Shown piece by piece: positions 25,340-38,896 of a DNA stretch of 64,000 nucleotides. The notes under the pieces are model-generated. The model did no database searches and had not been told where the DNA came from. It saw only the letters and a list, made by a program, of their open reading frames with translations. The DNA lies in contig NC_061063.1 of the NCBI RefSeq assembly GCF_021917145.1, positions 3,323,971 through 3,387,970 of the forward strand. The letters are read 5' to 3'. The stretch comes from Hypomesus transpacificus. Taxonomy: Eukaryota > Chordata > Actinopteri > Osmeriformes > Osmeridae. The position numbers were made by a program, and so were the translations under genes. Each line of letters starts with the position of its first letter. Positions within the stretch are counted from its first letter, which is position 1.

Positions 25340-28300
25340 CCCCTCCCCCCCTCACACACACACGTGTAGAGGTCAGGGGTCCCTCAGCCTAATCTCTAAA
25401 GGGTTAGGCTCACTTGACCAAGGGGTTTACAGGCCCCTTAAACCAGTTACAGCAGCACACACATACACACGCGCACACACGCGTGCATGCATGCGTGCAA
25501 ACACACAGAAACACACTCTCACATAAACATACTTACAAACATAGGCTCTCTCTCTCACACACACACACACACATACACACTCGTGTGCACCCACACCACT
25601 TGCTCTAGGTTTTCTAGGAAGACAGAGATAACAGGGCTTTGTGTTTTCAACTTGGGATCCCCAGGTTTACCCTAAAGACGTGTACCAGTTCCTGGCTTCT
25701 GTGAGGGCGCCATATGTGTTGACCCGCTGTACGCTGGTCTGGGGTCAGAGCACGCTTGTCAGACACAGCTGATTACCACGGCAGACAGGCCAAACTCAAT
25801 TTACCCCCGTCAGAGAGCCCCACTACAAAGACTGGTACTGACACTCTTCACCTCGCCTCCGACCTTACGCTGACACGGTAGAATCATTCTCTCTCTCAAA
25901 CACACACACACACACACACAACTAGACCATGACTGAACAAAGCTCCTGTAGCGCAGACCACATGTACACAAACACTTCAAAGCTAAAGAAAACTCTGTGA
26001 CTCTAAATGGTTAAAGGCCTGGAGGACGTGAATGGTTGACCTGTAGTTACCTCAGCGCTATAAAATCACAGAGAAATATGTCACAATGTTGAGATCAAAC
26101 CGTTCTTTGGCATGAGTCACTGTAATCCTGTTAGACTGTTCCGGCCCTTGATTTTCAGCAGTACAACATGTCAAATTGTTGTAATTGTAAAAAACATAGA
26201 AAAATGATGAATCTGTAGACAGAAGAAATGTGTCCAGCTGGGATTGTGTTCTGTTCTGTCCGAGCACACTGTTCTAAGTGGTTACTAACCGGTTGAAGGT
26301 CAGGAAAGCAGGTGACCCAGGTCAGGTTTGGGGTCAGGGTTCAACTCAATATCTAGACGGTCTCCACCCTGGGAAACAGTGGTCTTAAACTTGAGTTACT
26401 GTTTCCAAACATCATATTTACACCCTCCAATCAATCATCTTATGGTTCAAAAATGTTCACAGAATTTGGGGTGATCAATGACATTATGGCATTTCTTATC
26501 CTGACTAGTCATTTTCCTAGTCAGATGTGTGGGTGTAAGCCCCTAGGGACTCCAAGTGTGTGTGTTTGTGTGAGTCTCGACTGAGACACATGACCGCATC
26601 TTGTGCAGAGAAACTGATGAATGCGTCTGGACACATCTGCTCCAGCAGAGTGAGCAGGCAGAATAGATTGAGTGTGCGTCGGTCAGGAGGGAACCCATGT
26701 CGAAGAGTAGCCTTTATGAATTAGCATTAGCCCCATCAGACTGCTGGAGGTGGGCCTGTAGCATTCTCCCCTCTGTCCCTGGAAACGGTCTCTGCCTCTC
26801 GCACACTGGCACCATAAAGGAGCCGGGTGTTTACGTGTGTGTGTGTAGCATGCTGCATGTTATTTTCGGGAACACACACACACACGCAGGCTAGGTTATG
26901 TCACGTTAGCTCACACATCCAAGGTCACGCACACACACTATATGGAAGAGGGAATAAAAAGACTAGTGTATGTGTGACCAAGTAGTCATACCAACTGTGG
27001 CAGGCTTCCAGCGGTATAGGTGTTCAGCGGTGTGCTCGCGAGTCAGGAGCTTCAAGACCACCCCCGGAGAGAGGGCAAGGGAGGGAGAGAGAGAGCAAGA
27101 AACGCAGCCGCCATCCCCCTGTGCGACGACGAAGCACTTAAGTGGGCTGGAGCAGAGGGGAGCACGAGGTCACCGGAGTCTGCTGCCGGACCCTGCTGCC
27201 TGAGCGCAGCAGAGGGGCCTCGGATCGGACGGCAGCAGGTCAGGAGACCCTTGCGTGCAGACACTCGTCAGCTGACCGTCTCAACGTGGAGAGGGGAGGG
27301 AGGGAGGGAGGGAGGGAAAGAGGGAGGGAAAGAGGGAGGGAGGGAAAGAGGGAGGGAAAGAGGGAGGGAAAGAGGGAGGGAAAGCGAGATAGGGGAAAAA
27401 TAAGAAAAAAAAGGAGCAACCAAGAGATGGATATTGTGTGACCTCTGGTTTACTGATGACAGCATTTTATTAGACGAGAGCACTGTCCAAGATGTCTTAT
27501 AAAGTTTGAAAGATTTCAAAGCAAACCCAGCCTATTAGAGAGGCAGGACTTCTGTCCCAAGGGTCCGACTAAGAACTTGCATAAGCCAGTAAAATTACTA
27601 TCGAGTCCTGTGGTGCAAGACTGTTCCTTCCCCCTAACTGTCTGAATGCGTGGGAAATTAGGCTCATTTACTGAGATGAGAGATATTTGCCTTCCCAAAA
27701 TGGACTGAGTCATGCCCTGAGCCTCCCACAGTATTACTGCAAACAGAATATAAGGACAGGATAAGGGACAAAAAAGATCCAAACACCCAATGTTCAGATT
27801 CCTGCTCACCAGCTGGAGAGAAAGAAAGAAAGAGATCTGTCTAGTCTACAGAAGATCCATGCCAAGATAAATAGTAAGCATTCACAAACACACACACACA
27901 CACACACACCCAGAGGCTGCAGGGCATGTCTTCCTCCAGATCCCTGTCTGTATTGTTATGTAAGCCATCTTCTGTGTCCTCAGCTGAAGCGCCATTATAC
28001 TAAGTAAACCCACTAAAACACAGTACATCACAAACACAATCTCACACAAATACACACACACACACACACACACAAAGGGGTTAGGGTTACGACGCATTAT
28101 ACAACTGTCTGCTTGTTTTGCCTTCCAGAACTGAATTAGTGTATTTAACCAGTCGGACTCTGATTCCATCAATCCATTACCGACACATATATCACAATAT
28201 CATGAGATTCCGTGCACTAACATGTGAGTGAGTTTGTTTGTGTTGAGAGAAAGAAAGAGAGAGAGCGAGTGGCCACTGTGACAACACTGAGAGAACAGGA

Positions 28301-28608
28301 CAATTAGCTCTATGAGAGCTTTGAAGTTTGTGGGGGAAAAAGTCAATGGGTAAAGAATGAGAAAGTGGCTAAACACCAACTTTAGAAATTCAAAAGACAG
28401 AAAGCAAAAAAAGCACAAGGTGGAAAAAAGCTCGCAGAAGAGACATGACGCATCCACTAGCGAGCGCGCACACACACACGCACACGCACACACACACACA
28501 CACACACACCCCTTGTGTGAATTTGATGTCAGCCTCTTGAACATGTGAGATGATGATCAAGATGATCAAGTACATTTAGAAATAATGCCCTGTTGTGTGC
28601 GTGTGGTT

Positions 28609-28646
<38 letters not shown>

Positions 28647-30868
28647 ACAAGCTTCGCGTGTGCCTACGTAGGGGCGTGTGCGTGTGTCCATCCAAGAAAG
28701 ACGTTTTCCAAGAAAGATGTGGTTCCTGTTCTTCAGGCGTGTTCATCTTTCGCTCAGATCCTGAGAAGTAGATACATTGTGTGATAGACAAGAACAGAAC
28801 GTTCCTGGGATCGAATTTGTCAAAGGGCTGGGCTTAACCACACACACACAAACACACACACACACGGCTGCAATGCTCTCACGCTGCATGCCCGGCGTGG
28901 AAGCGTGTGAACGGGAAGCGGACGGCCGTGTTCGCCCGGAGACGGAGGGGGGGGGGTGAGGCGGGAGCGGGCGGAGGGAGGGGTCAGAGTGCTCCGATAT
29001 GGAGACGTTCCCAGACGCTTTCCCGGCCACTCCGGAACTCCGCCCTCACAAACACCCAGGGAGACACACGGAGAGAACATCCTGCAGACGCACCTCCTTA
29101 CACAACATCCCGTGTGTGTGACTGTGTGTGTGTGTGTGACTGTGTGTGTGTGTGACTGTGTGTGTGTGTGACTGTGTGTGTGTGTGGGTGTGTGTGAGAG
29201 AGAGTGAGAAAGACTGATGGGCACACTTCAACAATAACACCCAGAGTGAGATAACCCGGGGTGACCTATTGTGCGATGGAGGGCAGGGCAGAGGGAAGCC
29301 AAACACAACACACAGCCCAGCAGAACCCTCACTCCAGAACAACCCAACCTGGTCAGCTGACTGAGATACTATTCAGACAGAAACCACAATAAACCCTCCA
29401 CACTCCCTTACCAAACACAAACACACAGCAAAACTCCACAGGCTCGTTTTGCAATGTCGTGAACCTCAATGTGTGAGTACAGGTACGGAGGTTAGTATGG
29501 TATAGGTGTGTGTGTGTGTGTGTCAGGGCGGTGTGTACCTACATGGATGTCTGAGTTCTGGATGGGGCTGAGGATGGGGGACCCGGTGGGGCTGCAGAGT
29601 TCAGGGAAGGGGTTGGGGATGGCAGGGAGGGAGGACGGGCGCACCAGCTGCTCCTCCTGCAGCCTCCTGCAGGGGGCGACAAAACACACCGCTCACACAA
29701 GGCCCGGCGGAGAGGCAAACACACACTCGCTCGCCCAACGACCGCGGCTCCCAGCTATCGAGAGGAAAGAAAAGAAAACTCGCACCGAAAAAATGGGTGT
29801 CTTGTAGGGTGGAGGGGCGCGGGGGGGTAGGGGGCGTTACCTGACAGCCTGGATGTGCATGGGTTGAGAGCGCCGCAGCTTCTCCCGGGGAGAGGAGGGG
29901 GGCACGGGGCGCGGGGCCCCCCGGGGGCCGGGGGGGGTGGTGGTGTGGGTGGGGGGCGTGGCCGTTGTGCAGGAGCGGCACCGTGTCGGCGTGCCGGCCG
30001 CAGGACGAGTACACGCTCTCCGGGGACGAGCTCATGTCGTTGACCAGCGCCTCCAGGTCCACATCGTCTTCTGGGGGGAGAGGGGAAACACGGGGAGGGA
30101 GGGAGGGAGGGCGGGAGGGTCCATGGAGTTAGGTTGCAATTTAGATATAGTCATTTAGCAGACGCTCTTATCCAGAGCGACTTACAGTTAGTACAGGGAC
30201 ATTCTCCCCGAGGCAAGTAGGGTGAAGTGCCTTGCCCAGGGACACAACGTCATTTGGCAATTGGAAACACATGCTCACAAGATGCAGTGCTTGACTTGAC
30301 CACTAGATGCCAGGCTAACAGAAGAGGCACCACACATTTCAGCAGTGTTCCTGGTGGTGCCAGAGGGCTAAAGTGTCTCCCAGGGAACAGTAGGACGATA
30401 TGCATAGTCCCTCTCTATAGATCCACTGCTATTATTAGTCTGAAACAGGTTCTTACCTGTAGGACCTCCATAGGTTCTACAAAATGGGCTGTGTGTGTGT
30501 GTGTGTGTGTGTGTGCACCGGTCCTGGCCATATGCGTTCCACCTGCCACACTGAGAATTCCTGACATTCCTCATTAGACAGCCTGTGGAACACTCAGCTC
30601 ACCGTACATGGTACATGGTGGAAGAGAGGAGAACAGCCAACACACACAGAGACACACACAGAGACACACACAGAGACACACACACACACACACAGAGACA
30701 CACACAGAGACACACACAGAGACACACACACACACAGAGACACACACAGAGACACACACACAGAGACAAAGACACACAGAGACACACACAGAGACACACA
30801 CACACACACACAGAGACACACACAGAGACACACACACAGAGACAAAGACACACAGAGACACACACAGA

Positions 30869-30903
<35 letters not shown>

Positions 30904-33346
30904 ACACACACAGAGACACACACAGAGAAACACGCACACACACACAGAGACACACACAGAGACACACACAGAGAAACACGCACACACACACACACACAGA
31001 GACACACACACAGAGACAAAGACACACAGAGACACACACAAAGACACACACAAAGATACACACAAAGACACACAGAGACACACACACACACAAAGACACA
31101 CACAGAGACAAAGACACACAGACACACACACACAGAGACAAAGAAACACAGACACACACACACACAGAGACACACACACACAGAGACACACACACACAGA
31201 GACACAGACACACACACACACAGAGACACACACACAGACATCAAAGGAAAAAGTTGGAGAGTAAGGACCACGGAAACACATGCGCGCACACACACACACA
31301 CAATAAGTGTTGTTCTACATACTGTATGTATGCTTCCCGTCGGCTACCTGACCATACAGACATGGCTATGTACGAAGTAACAACATCGAGTTTGAACACC
31401 CAACAAGCATACACACATACACACACACACAGCAACTAGCCTGCATCCCACACATACAAGGTGCACACACACACACAGGTGGGGGGGGGGAGGGGGTGTC
31501 TGTGACAGCAGAGAGGACAAGCTGGGACATTGGGTCAGGTGGTGTAGAGGTTCACACACAGGGCAGGGCAGGCTGAACGAGGAAGATGAAAGAAAGGAAA
31601 AATGGGGGTAGAGAGAAAGAAAGGGAGGAAAACAGAAAGACAGAAAGAAAGATAAAGGAAAGAAAAAGAGAGGGATCGGATGATGGTTCTTGTTATTCCA
31701 GGGGGTCGTAACGAATGAGTATTTACATTCCAGACGTTCACAATCTCCTCACTGGCCCCAGGAGAGTGGAGAGGAGGAGAGGCAGGCAAAACTATGTTCC
31801 CAACAAGCCTCTAAAATCATTCCTCGTCATAAGGCAGTCCCCCTTGTCTAGCAGACATGACCACTACGCTTCACGCTGACAACAAGGAAGAGTTTAGCTC
31901 AGAAATGTTCTAAATGTACACACACACACACAGTGAGAAGCCAGGATACGTAATCTGAGATAGGAGTGTATCTAAAACAACTCGGAGGTGTGGGTGAATA
32001 ATATTTTTGCTACAGAGTGAAAGAGAAGCCATTTGACTTTGACAGCCGCAAAACGTCCTTCTACAGTACTGTACCTACGGAGTCCGAACCACATTCACAC
32101 AACCGGCCAGACCGACCAGCCGAACCTCAAACAACCAAACCAACAACAGTCTAAACCTCTATCAGACTCAATCGAACAGACCGACTGGCCATACCTAATC
32201 CAAAACCGATACCAAGTAAAGGCCTCTGGCCCCTTAACTTGGGATATTAGGCCTCACAAAACAGTTTGTTACATCGTCATCTAACAGGCCACTCCTTTAC
32301 AGCTTTGACCCACAATCTACAGTACATTCTATATAGGTGTACTAGGCCTTACCATGGCTACATGTAGCCTGGAAACCTGTACTGTACATACACTACAGCA
32401 CTCCCTGGATTAGTCTGGTTTGGAGGGCCTATTTACCCTCTCGTCGACCTCTTAACCCGTTTAACGAAGACCCGCACAGCCGTGACCATTAGTCACCACG
32501 GAGACCAGCTGTCCACGCTCCAGGGAAAGGAGCCAGGTTAAACACGGGAGATTTACGACCCCTCGGTCGGCCTGATTCCCCCAGAATTCCCAGGGTCGTG
32601 CCGGGTTACGTTTGGATTTCTGGGAATCTTTCAGCAGTGAGACGAGGAGAAAAGACCTATGAGGAGGATAAACATCAGGACCCTCCGTCTATAACCTGTC
32701 CCTCTGGAACACACACAGCAGGGATGGGAAGAGAGAGAGAGGGAGAGAGTGGGGGGGGGATAGGAAGAAAGAGAGAACGATGGAGAAAGAGACAAAGGGC
32801 GGGGGGAGAAAGATGGGGGGGGGGGGGAGAGAAAGAGAGACAAAATACAGGAGAAAGAAGTACATCTAAAGAAAAGTGGAGAGAGAAAGATGGGGTAGGA
32901 AAGGGGACTACAAAAAAAGAGGTTCTGGGAAGAGGAGTGTGGATCTCTGGTCCAGTATATAATAGAGCTTCTCCCTATGGAGTCGTATTAGGAGAGTTCC
33001 TGCTCGATCACCATTAGAGCTCTAGAATGGACAGCATCATAAAAGTGTGTGTGTATCTTCCAGGACCATAATTTATTTCATTTTTCAGGCCATGAAAAAT
33101 ATGTGGATTTAAAGCCATTCCAGGTTATAAATGATTGTCCATTTAGATCAGATGCACAAATGATAAGAACAGCACAGATAAACCACATCTGACCAAATGA
33201 TAGAGAGAAGAGGAGGAGAGGGGGGGAGAAAATAGGAAGGGGAGGAGTGGAGTACCTTGGTGAGGGGAGTTGCGGTGAGTGGTACGTTGAAATACTGGGC
33301 CAATCAGATCCTTGGGTCTGTGTGGGGAGGCCCGGTCAACAGTTTC
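15780..33346 (-). CDS. grb10: GRB10, growth factor receptor-bound protein 10 (5' end not found)
   Basis: Adaptor that binds activated insulin/IGF1-type receptors through SH2 and BPS regions and dampens signalling (family knowledge). Coding exons on the minus strand: 33256-33346, 29841-30070, 29543-29666, 21657-21813, 20121-20236, 19087-19161, 18859-18996, 18664-18774, 17904-18002, 17670-17747, 16999-17115, 16653-16719, 16423-16510, 16044-16137 and 15780-15926; about 576 aa seen. In order: [12 protein letters not shown]-terminus, the family motif [12 protein letters not shown] domain (VKVWSEDG), PH domain ([15 protein letters not shown]), BPS ([15 protein letters not shown]) and SH2 ([13 protein letters not shown] with the phosphotyrosine-binding arginine). 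It ends CTAVAL. BPS wording fits GRB10 better than GRB7 or GRB14. The start codon exon was not found and may lie upstream or in the gap. Exon 29841-30070 is one base out of frame in a G/C-rich stretch. Confidence 0.93.
16197..16404. repeat. (GGAT)n-type degenerate satellite in GRB10 intron
   Basis: Repeated ATGGATGGATG units with interruptions lie between the two exons that encode the SH2 domain. Confidence 0.85.
17553..17636. promoter_or_regulatory. Tandem ACTACAATTCCC motifs in GRB10 intron
   Basis: CACTACAATTCCCCC and GGACTACAATTCCCAGG sit about 27 bp apart, with a diverged third unit before them (GGACCACAACTTTC). The core equals the ZNF143/THAP11-type motif. It lies about 35 bp from a coding exon. 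The tandem arrangement suggests a small duplicated regulatory unit, but function is unknown. Confidence 0.35.
24302..24575. repeat. (GA)n / CAGAGAGA low-complexity tract
   Basis: Nearly pure purine tract of GAGA with CAGA interruptions, ending in a long uninterrupted (GA)n. It can be read as long charged or leucine-serine open frames, which are not genes. Confidence 0.95.
27293..27385. repeat. (GGGAAAGAGGGA)n purine minisatellite
   Basis: Short repeats of GGGAGGGA and AAAGAGGGAGGG inside the large GRB10 intron. Confidence 0.9.
30151..30258 (-). mobile_element. V-SINE fragment, inverted
   Basis: Read on the minus strand it contains CTTGGGCAAGGCACTTCACC-like core sequence followed by the tail GTAAGTCGCTCTGGATAAGA. 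The tRNA-like head is missing. It lies in a GRB10 intron. Confidence 0.75.
30641..31240. repeat. Compound CACA/GAGACA satellite
   Basis: About 600 bp built almost only of ACACAC and AGAGAC blocks, in a GRB10 intron. It gives open frames of more than 200 residues in several frames, none with protein character. Confidence 0.95.
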
Positions 33347-34633
33347 CTGTGAGAGAGGGGTATATAGGAACTAGACTGAACTAGTCATCTGATTTTCCAC
33401 ATCAGTCTTTCATTCTGTTGGGGGGGTTTTCCAGGAAATTCAAGAAAGCCCGACAGACAGTCAGACAGATAGACAGATAGACAGATAGACAAACAGACTA
33501 CACAAACACACATGCTAAAATGCATGCTTATACACATATGTACATTTAGACTCACACACACGGGCACAGTGACACGTACACACCCACAGTCTTCCTCACA
33601 CATTCCCTCATTTGAAGCAGCCTCAGTGCCAAAACCAAAAAAAGGAGGCGAAGAAGAAAAAGAAAGAACCAACATTTTCACTCTCCATTTTTCCAGGAAA
33701 ACGGAGAACGCGGAAGCACAGCTTCCTAGAACTGTTCGCTGCCAGAGGTCCCGCCGCATACGCATGCACAAACGCGCGTACACACACATGCACACACACA
33801 CACACACACATCACTCCCCAAGGCGCTCCAAAAACATCCATAAACGCCCCGGAGAAAGATTTACAGCTCTGAGAACCAGTGGCCAAGGGTTTTCCAGGGA
33901 AAGCTAGACCACAAGGGGATGTGCTTTGGAGGAGCAAGGATCTCAGAAAGCCCCAGACACACTTTTTTAAACCCTACACCTAACTACACACTTGAACACA
34001 TCTTCACAGAGTAGAGAGGGACATCAACGGTCCGTGATGCTGTAGTACAACACAATACTCTACAGCTGCTTTGAACAGTGACTTTTTTTTCCCCCTGGTA
34101 AGGTCTTGTTGTCGGGACAAACTCCCGATCCTAAGAATGCATCATTCACTAGCAGATCAAATTGGCAAATCAGATCACTGATTCTCATTCATTGGCTATG
34201 AGAACCTTACTGCGGTTAGTGAAATGTTTTAAACTCTCTCTCTCTTCCCCTCTGGACTTCAGCAGCAGCTCCTTCTGGCTGGGATTATGCCTGCCTGCCT
34301 GTCATGATGAGGAGATTACAGGGCTAACCTTTGACCTGGAAGAACATGCTCAGCCAGAGCACATCCCTTTGATAAGAGAGGAGGCCAGAGTCTACCAGAG
34401 CTAATGATACTTATAATGGTCAGGTTTGATTTATATTATATATAATAAATATTTCATACATATTTTTATGAAAAGAAAAAACACACACCCACTTCCCTTC
34501 TGAGATGGACTGAAGCACTCTGGACTGATGACTGGAAATCACACACACACGTGCATGTGCACACACGTGCATGTGCACACATATATTAAGAAATAGCTGC
34601 ACTGGATCATCACCGCTTCCACCAAGACATATG
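33347..34633. other. Upstream flank of first recognised GRB10 exon
   Basis: No exon carrying the GRB10 start codon could be recognised here. The stretch contains CA-rich tracts and no clear gene. Confidence 0.4.
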
Positions 34634-34635
34634 TC

Positions 34636-34819
34636 AGGTGGCTGAGCTGTTAGGGAATCGGGCTAGTAATCTGAAGGTCGCCAGTTCGATTCCCGGCTGA
34701 GCCAAATGACGTTGTGTCCTTGGGCAAGGCACTTCACCCTGCTTGCCTCGGGGGAATGTCCCTGTACTTACTGTAAGTCGCTCTGGATATGAGCGTCTGC
34801 TAAATGACTAAATGTAAAT
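34636..34819 (+). mobile_element. V-SINE, nearly complete
   Basis: The tRNA-derived head has a B box (CGCCAGTTCGATTCCC). It is followed by the V-SINE core (CTTGGGCAAGGCACTTCACC) and the tail GTAAGTCGCTCTGGAT, then TAAATGACTAAATGTAAATG. All three parts are in the expected order. Confidence 0.85.
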
Positions 34820-35432
34820 GTGTCTTACATTCCAAATTACACACACACACATATCCTTATTTGAGACAGCCTTGGAATATAGTCCAGATTCTCTGAACAT
34901 GCCTGTAGATTTGCACTTTTTGAAGTTACGCAAGTCTGCAGGAAAGACGTTGCTCTGCCTCGTTTATACACACCAATCCTGTAGTCACAGCCCAATAAGA
35001 CAAAGTGTGTTTGCTATCATGATATTTATATAACGTACATGCCAATTGTCTGACTACACACACAAACACACGCACACAGAGAGTGGGGTTGTCAGAGTCC
35101 AATGAACAATTCCTTCCATACCAAATAGTGGAGCTCCAGAACCCAGCCCAGGGTTCCAGAGGGTCTAGTCTGGCCTATCTGTGGGCCCAGCCAGGGCCTG
35201 CATACCTCCCCCTAAGAGCCAGCGCTCTACCAGGAGCTTACAGCACACTATCAACACAAAGGACACAAGAAGGAGGGAGTCATGGCTCCAAGTCACACAC
35301 GGCGCCACCGTCACAACATTGCGCCACGCTCAGAGGCCAGCATACCAGAGAGCCGCCGCTGGGGGGGGGAAGGAGGGGGAAGTGTTGTGCTTGAACTTTG
35401 TTTTTGTTTGTTTCTTTTCCTGTGTCCTATTC

Positions 35433-35532
35433 NNNNNNNNNNNNNNNNNNNNNNNNNNNNNNNNNNNNNNNNNNNNNNNNNNNNNNNNNNNNNNNNNNNN
35501 NNNNNNNNNNNNNNNNNNNNNNNNNNNNNNNN
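35433..35532. other. Assembly gap (100 N)
   Basis: Exactly 100 N, the usual placeholder for a gap of unknown length. Order and distance across it are therefore uncertain. Confidence 1.
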
Positions 35533-37441
35533 TGATGTTTAATATTTAATTGTTAGCAATGCTAATGACAGTAGTTTATTTTAATTTATTTTTTACTCCA
35601 TCACATCAATCCAATCAAGCCCAAACAAATTAATGTATATATTTTGGGGTCTTTTAATATTAACATCAAGTTGCACATAAAGGCTATCAGTGTATCTCTA
35701 AGGACAACTACAGCATGTTACAACAGAAGATGTGCGATTGTGTGAACGTGAATGTTTGAATGAGATGTGAATTCTTTACGGATTATACTTGTGTACTCCT
35801 ACTCTTCCCACAACACTGGAAACAATGATTCAACTTGGAATATCTGAAGAACCATGTGGTTGGTTTGGATGAAACCATACGGCCTAGATTATTGCCAGTG
35901 CTACACTGGCCCTTCAAGCAAGTACTGTAAATTGCAGGTGACGTTTGTGCAGTGCAGTGTGTCTCAGTCAAGGCCTTGGCCTTGAACGTTCGAGTGAAAG
36001 GTTGATTTGTGGGCCCCACTTGTGACACGTAGTGTCACGTTCCTTCTCGCCCGTTGCCCCTATTGTCTCTTTTTGTCTCTCTCTCCCTCCCCCGCTCTCT
36101 CCCTCGGTTTCTCTCCCCCTCTTTGTCTAATCTCACCCTCTCCTGTGTACTCCTCTGTATCTTCATCCTGGATACAGAACATGGCCACCAGGTCTTGTGA
36201 TAACCTGCACATGTGATGGTATTCCTGGTGTAACATCCTGAATGAGTGTTCTTCAGTGTGGATATGTGTATGTGGCAAATCCCAAAGCGCAGATGCATGC
36301 AGCTAGGGAGAGATATTTATTCTGGACCAGAATCTCAGTTTTAAAAGACAAAAAAAAACATTGCCCCCCCTAAACAAACTAAACAAACTATCGAACTGAT
36401 GCAACAGTGGACCTCCTTCACACCCATATTCCAGATCAGTGTTAGGCCAACCCACAGCATGCCTTCCTCCTCGGGGTGTCAGAGAGAGGTTAATCTCCCT
36501 GCTCTCTGCCAGAGGGTGATGCAACATTGAGTGTGCGTAAGTGACTCCATAATGGCCATGTCAGGGTCAGCGACACACAGCTGAGCCTCGCTGAGAGCAC
36601 CCCCCGTTAATTCCACGTTAAGTCAAACGTATTTCTTCCCAGAACAACAGGAACTGAATAAGGGAGGGAGGAGAACAGAGTCGGGAGAGGGGAGGGGTTG
36701 AAGGGGGGGGGGGGAGGAGGAAGAGAGTGCTCTGAGCGAGGGACCATGAAGACCCTGTCTGAACAGCTAGCGTCGTCTCCCGGTGTGCCACCTGTCCAAG
36801 TGCTGACCCCCCTCATGTCCCACAGCAAGACGAGAAAACAGTTCTCGACACGGTGATACCTTGCGTCACCTTTTGTGCTCTTGTGCTGGTGCGTTTCCCC
36901 TCAGCACTGATAAAATGCTGTTCTGAAAAAGCTGAACACGCTGTTCGTAAACACGCAGCATGGAAGCGTGAGCGATACTTACATGATTGCGCTCCTTGCA
37001 CACACCACACACAAACACACACTCACAGGGACAGTTGAGGTTAGTGTTTGGTTGACAGCAATGTAGTTTGCCTCTGGGTTGACACAGACACTCTGTCTCT
37101 CAGCCCTGGGTCAGCACCCTGGCATCCAGCCAATAGAAATAGGGCAGTGAAACTGTGCCCCAATCAGCAGAGAAAATTTCCTGTGACAAGACAGAGCGAT
37201 TGGAGTGAACCTATCAGGGATGGCGTTAGGAGGCATTTAAAGTGAGGTGTGCTCTGCTGTTGATCTTGTCTGTCAATGACTGGTGACCCAATATTACCTC
37301 AGGGCTTGCAGTTTGAAGTAAACTGCGTTTTGTGTTCATCGTCAATAAAATTGAGAAATGTGCATTGCTGGCACAACTGTTCTTGGTAATAGACCCAAGT
37401 AAGTCTAATCTTTTAAAATCCCAAATAAATTATTGTATGCA

Positions 37442-37479
37442 CTGCACTTTATGTTCTCTCTCTTTGACCCTCCCTCCCT

Positions 37480-37553
<74 letters not shown>

Positions 37554-37556
37554 CTC
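37442..37556. repeat. (TC)n microsatellite
   Basis: Long CT dinucleotide run with CCTCCCTC at the left end. Confidence 0.95.
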
Positions 37557-38713
37557 TGTTCCTATTCTGAAGGCTAAGCCTGTATATAGCTTTATGAGGT
37601 GGCGTACTGGAGGTAAAGGTTCGTATCCAGTTCTTTATGAGAGGCGTGTTGGACTGGGAGAGCAGGGGGAACGGCCCCCGTGCCCTTCCACCCAAAGGTC
37701 AAGGCTGTAGTTAAAGCTAGCACACAATAAAGTGAGGTGTGTGTTAGGGCCTAGTCTGAGCTCACGCACATACAAACTGTATAGTAATTGAGTATGATTG
37801 CTTGAATCCCAATCCTGGAGCCCTGATTCCACAGTTTGTCTCTGTTCGGTCCTTCACATGCTGAAACAAGTGTTTGGGGTATGTAGCCTCGCTCTCCTCT
37901 CATCCACAGCCATTTGTTCATGATGGGAACCACTAAATATAGAGAGCTCCGGAGTGATTATCCCAGCCTGTTATCTCTCTGCCTGAGGCCTGCGCTGTTA
38001 CACTCCATTGTTCATCTCCTCTTGTGTATGACAGCTTTACGGGCGCGTAGGCCCAATTTAGGCCTCTCAGTGGAGTGGATTTCAACATATTCCTAATATC
38101 TAGCCTTAAAGCTGCAATGGGTAACATTACAAAATAAATGTGAATGTGAGAAACCACACCCCATTCGTCCTTTCCTCCAACTCAAGTTTGATTGACTAGG
38201 TGGAAGGCCTGCTTTGCCAAAGGCAATTGGCTGGTAAAGGATTGCTGGAACACAATTGGCTGATAAGTAGCGTGACTCCAAAATTAGAAATTGACATTCC
38301 GCTGGCCCTGAGCTGTCTGCGTTGCTAAACAACTCTCAGAGGTCCTCATAATCTTACACAACATGTTCAAAGGGGAAAAGGATTAAAAACAACAACAAAA
38401 AACGTAATCAAAAAACCAAACATGCACAGTCTTTTGTTTGTTAAGCGTCTGATGCGGAATCTGTCTTCAATAGGGTGTTGAATGGCACCGTGTCTGAGTG
38501 GGGCAGGTCTGGTCCCATTCACACACACGGAACATTGTGCTACTTTCTCTGCTTTGTTACAGGGCAGTAATATGGAAATGTCCGTCAGGGCCAGTTGAGT
38601 CTTTGATTCAGAGCTGACCAAGCTGAACAGCATTGTGGGAAGTGGTTCCCGTCGGGTACAGCGAAGGTACGACCCTCCTGCTGAGCTACTCTCCTTTGTG
38701 ACTGCATCCGCCA

Positions 38714-38896
38714 GACACACACAGAAACACACACAGAAACACACACAGAAACACACACACACACACAGAAACACACACACACAGACACACACACAGAAAC
38801 ACACACACACACACAGAAACACACACACACACACAGAAACACACACACACACACAGAAACACACACACACACACACACAGACACACACACATACAC
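38714..38896. repeat. (ACACACAGAA)n minisatellite
   Basis: Repeated ACACACACAGAA units of variable length. Confidence 0.95.

Larger units (their letters stand above)
21814..29542 (-). other. grb10: Large GRB10 intron rich in simple repeats
   Basis: 7.7 kb between the exon ending NSDIH and the RA-domain exon. It carries (GA)n at 24302-24575, (GGGAAAGA)n at 27293-27385, several (CA)n tracts and GC-richer stretches near 23650-23950 and 27020-27260 that could hold an alternative promoter. I found no further coding exon that fits the phase. Confidence 0.5.

Noticed and set aside
30574..31439. Very long open frames rich in Cys/Val or Thr/His
   Set aside because: They are translations of the CACA/GAGACA satellite, open on both strands and in several frames, with no protein character.
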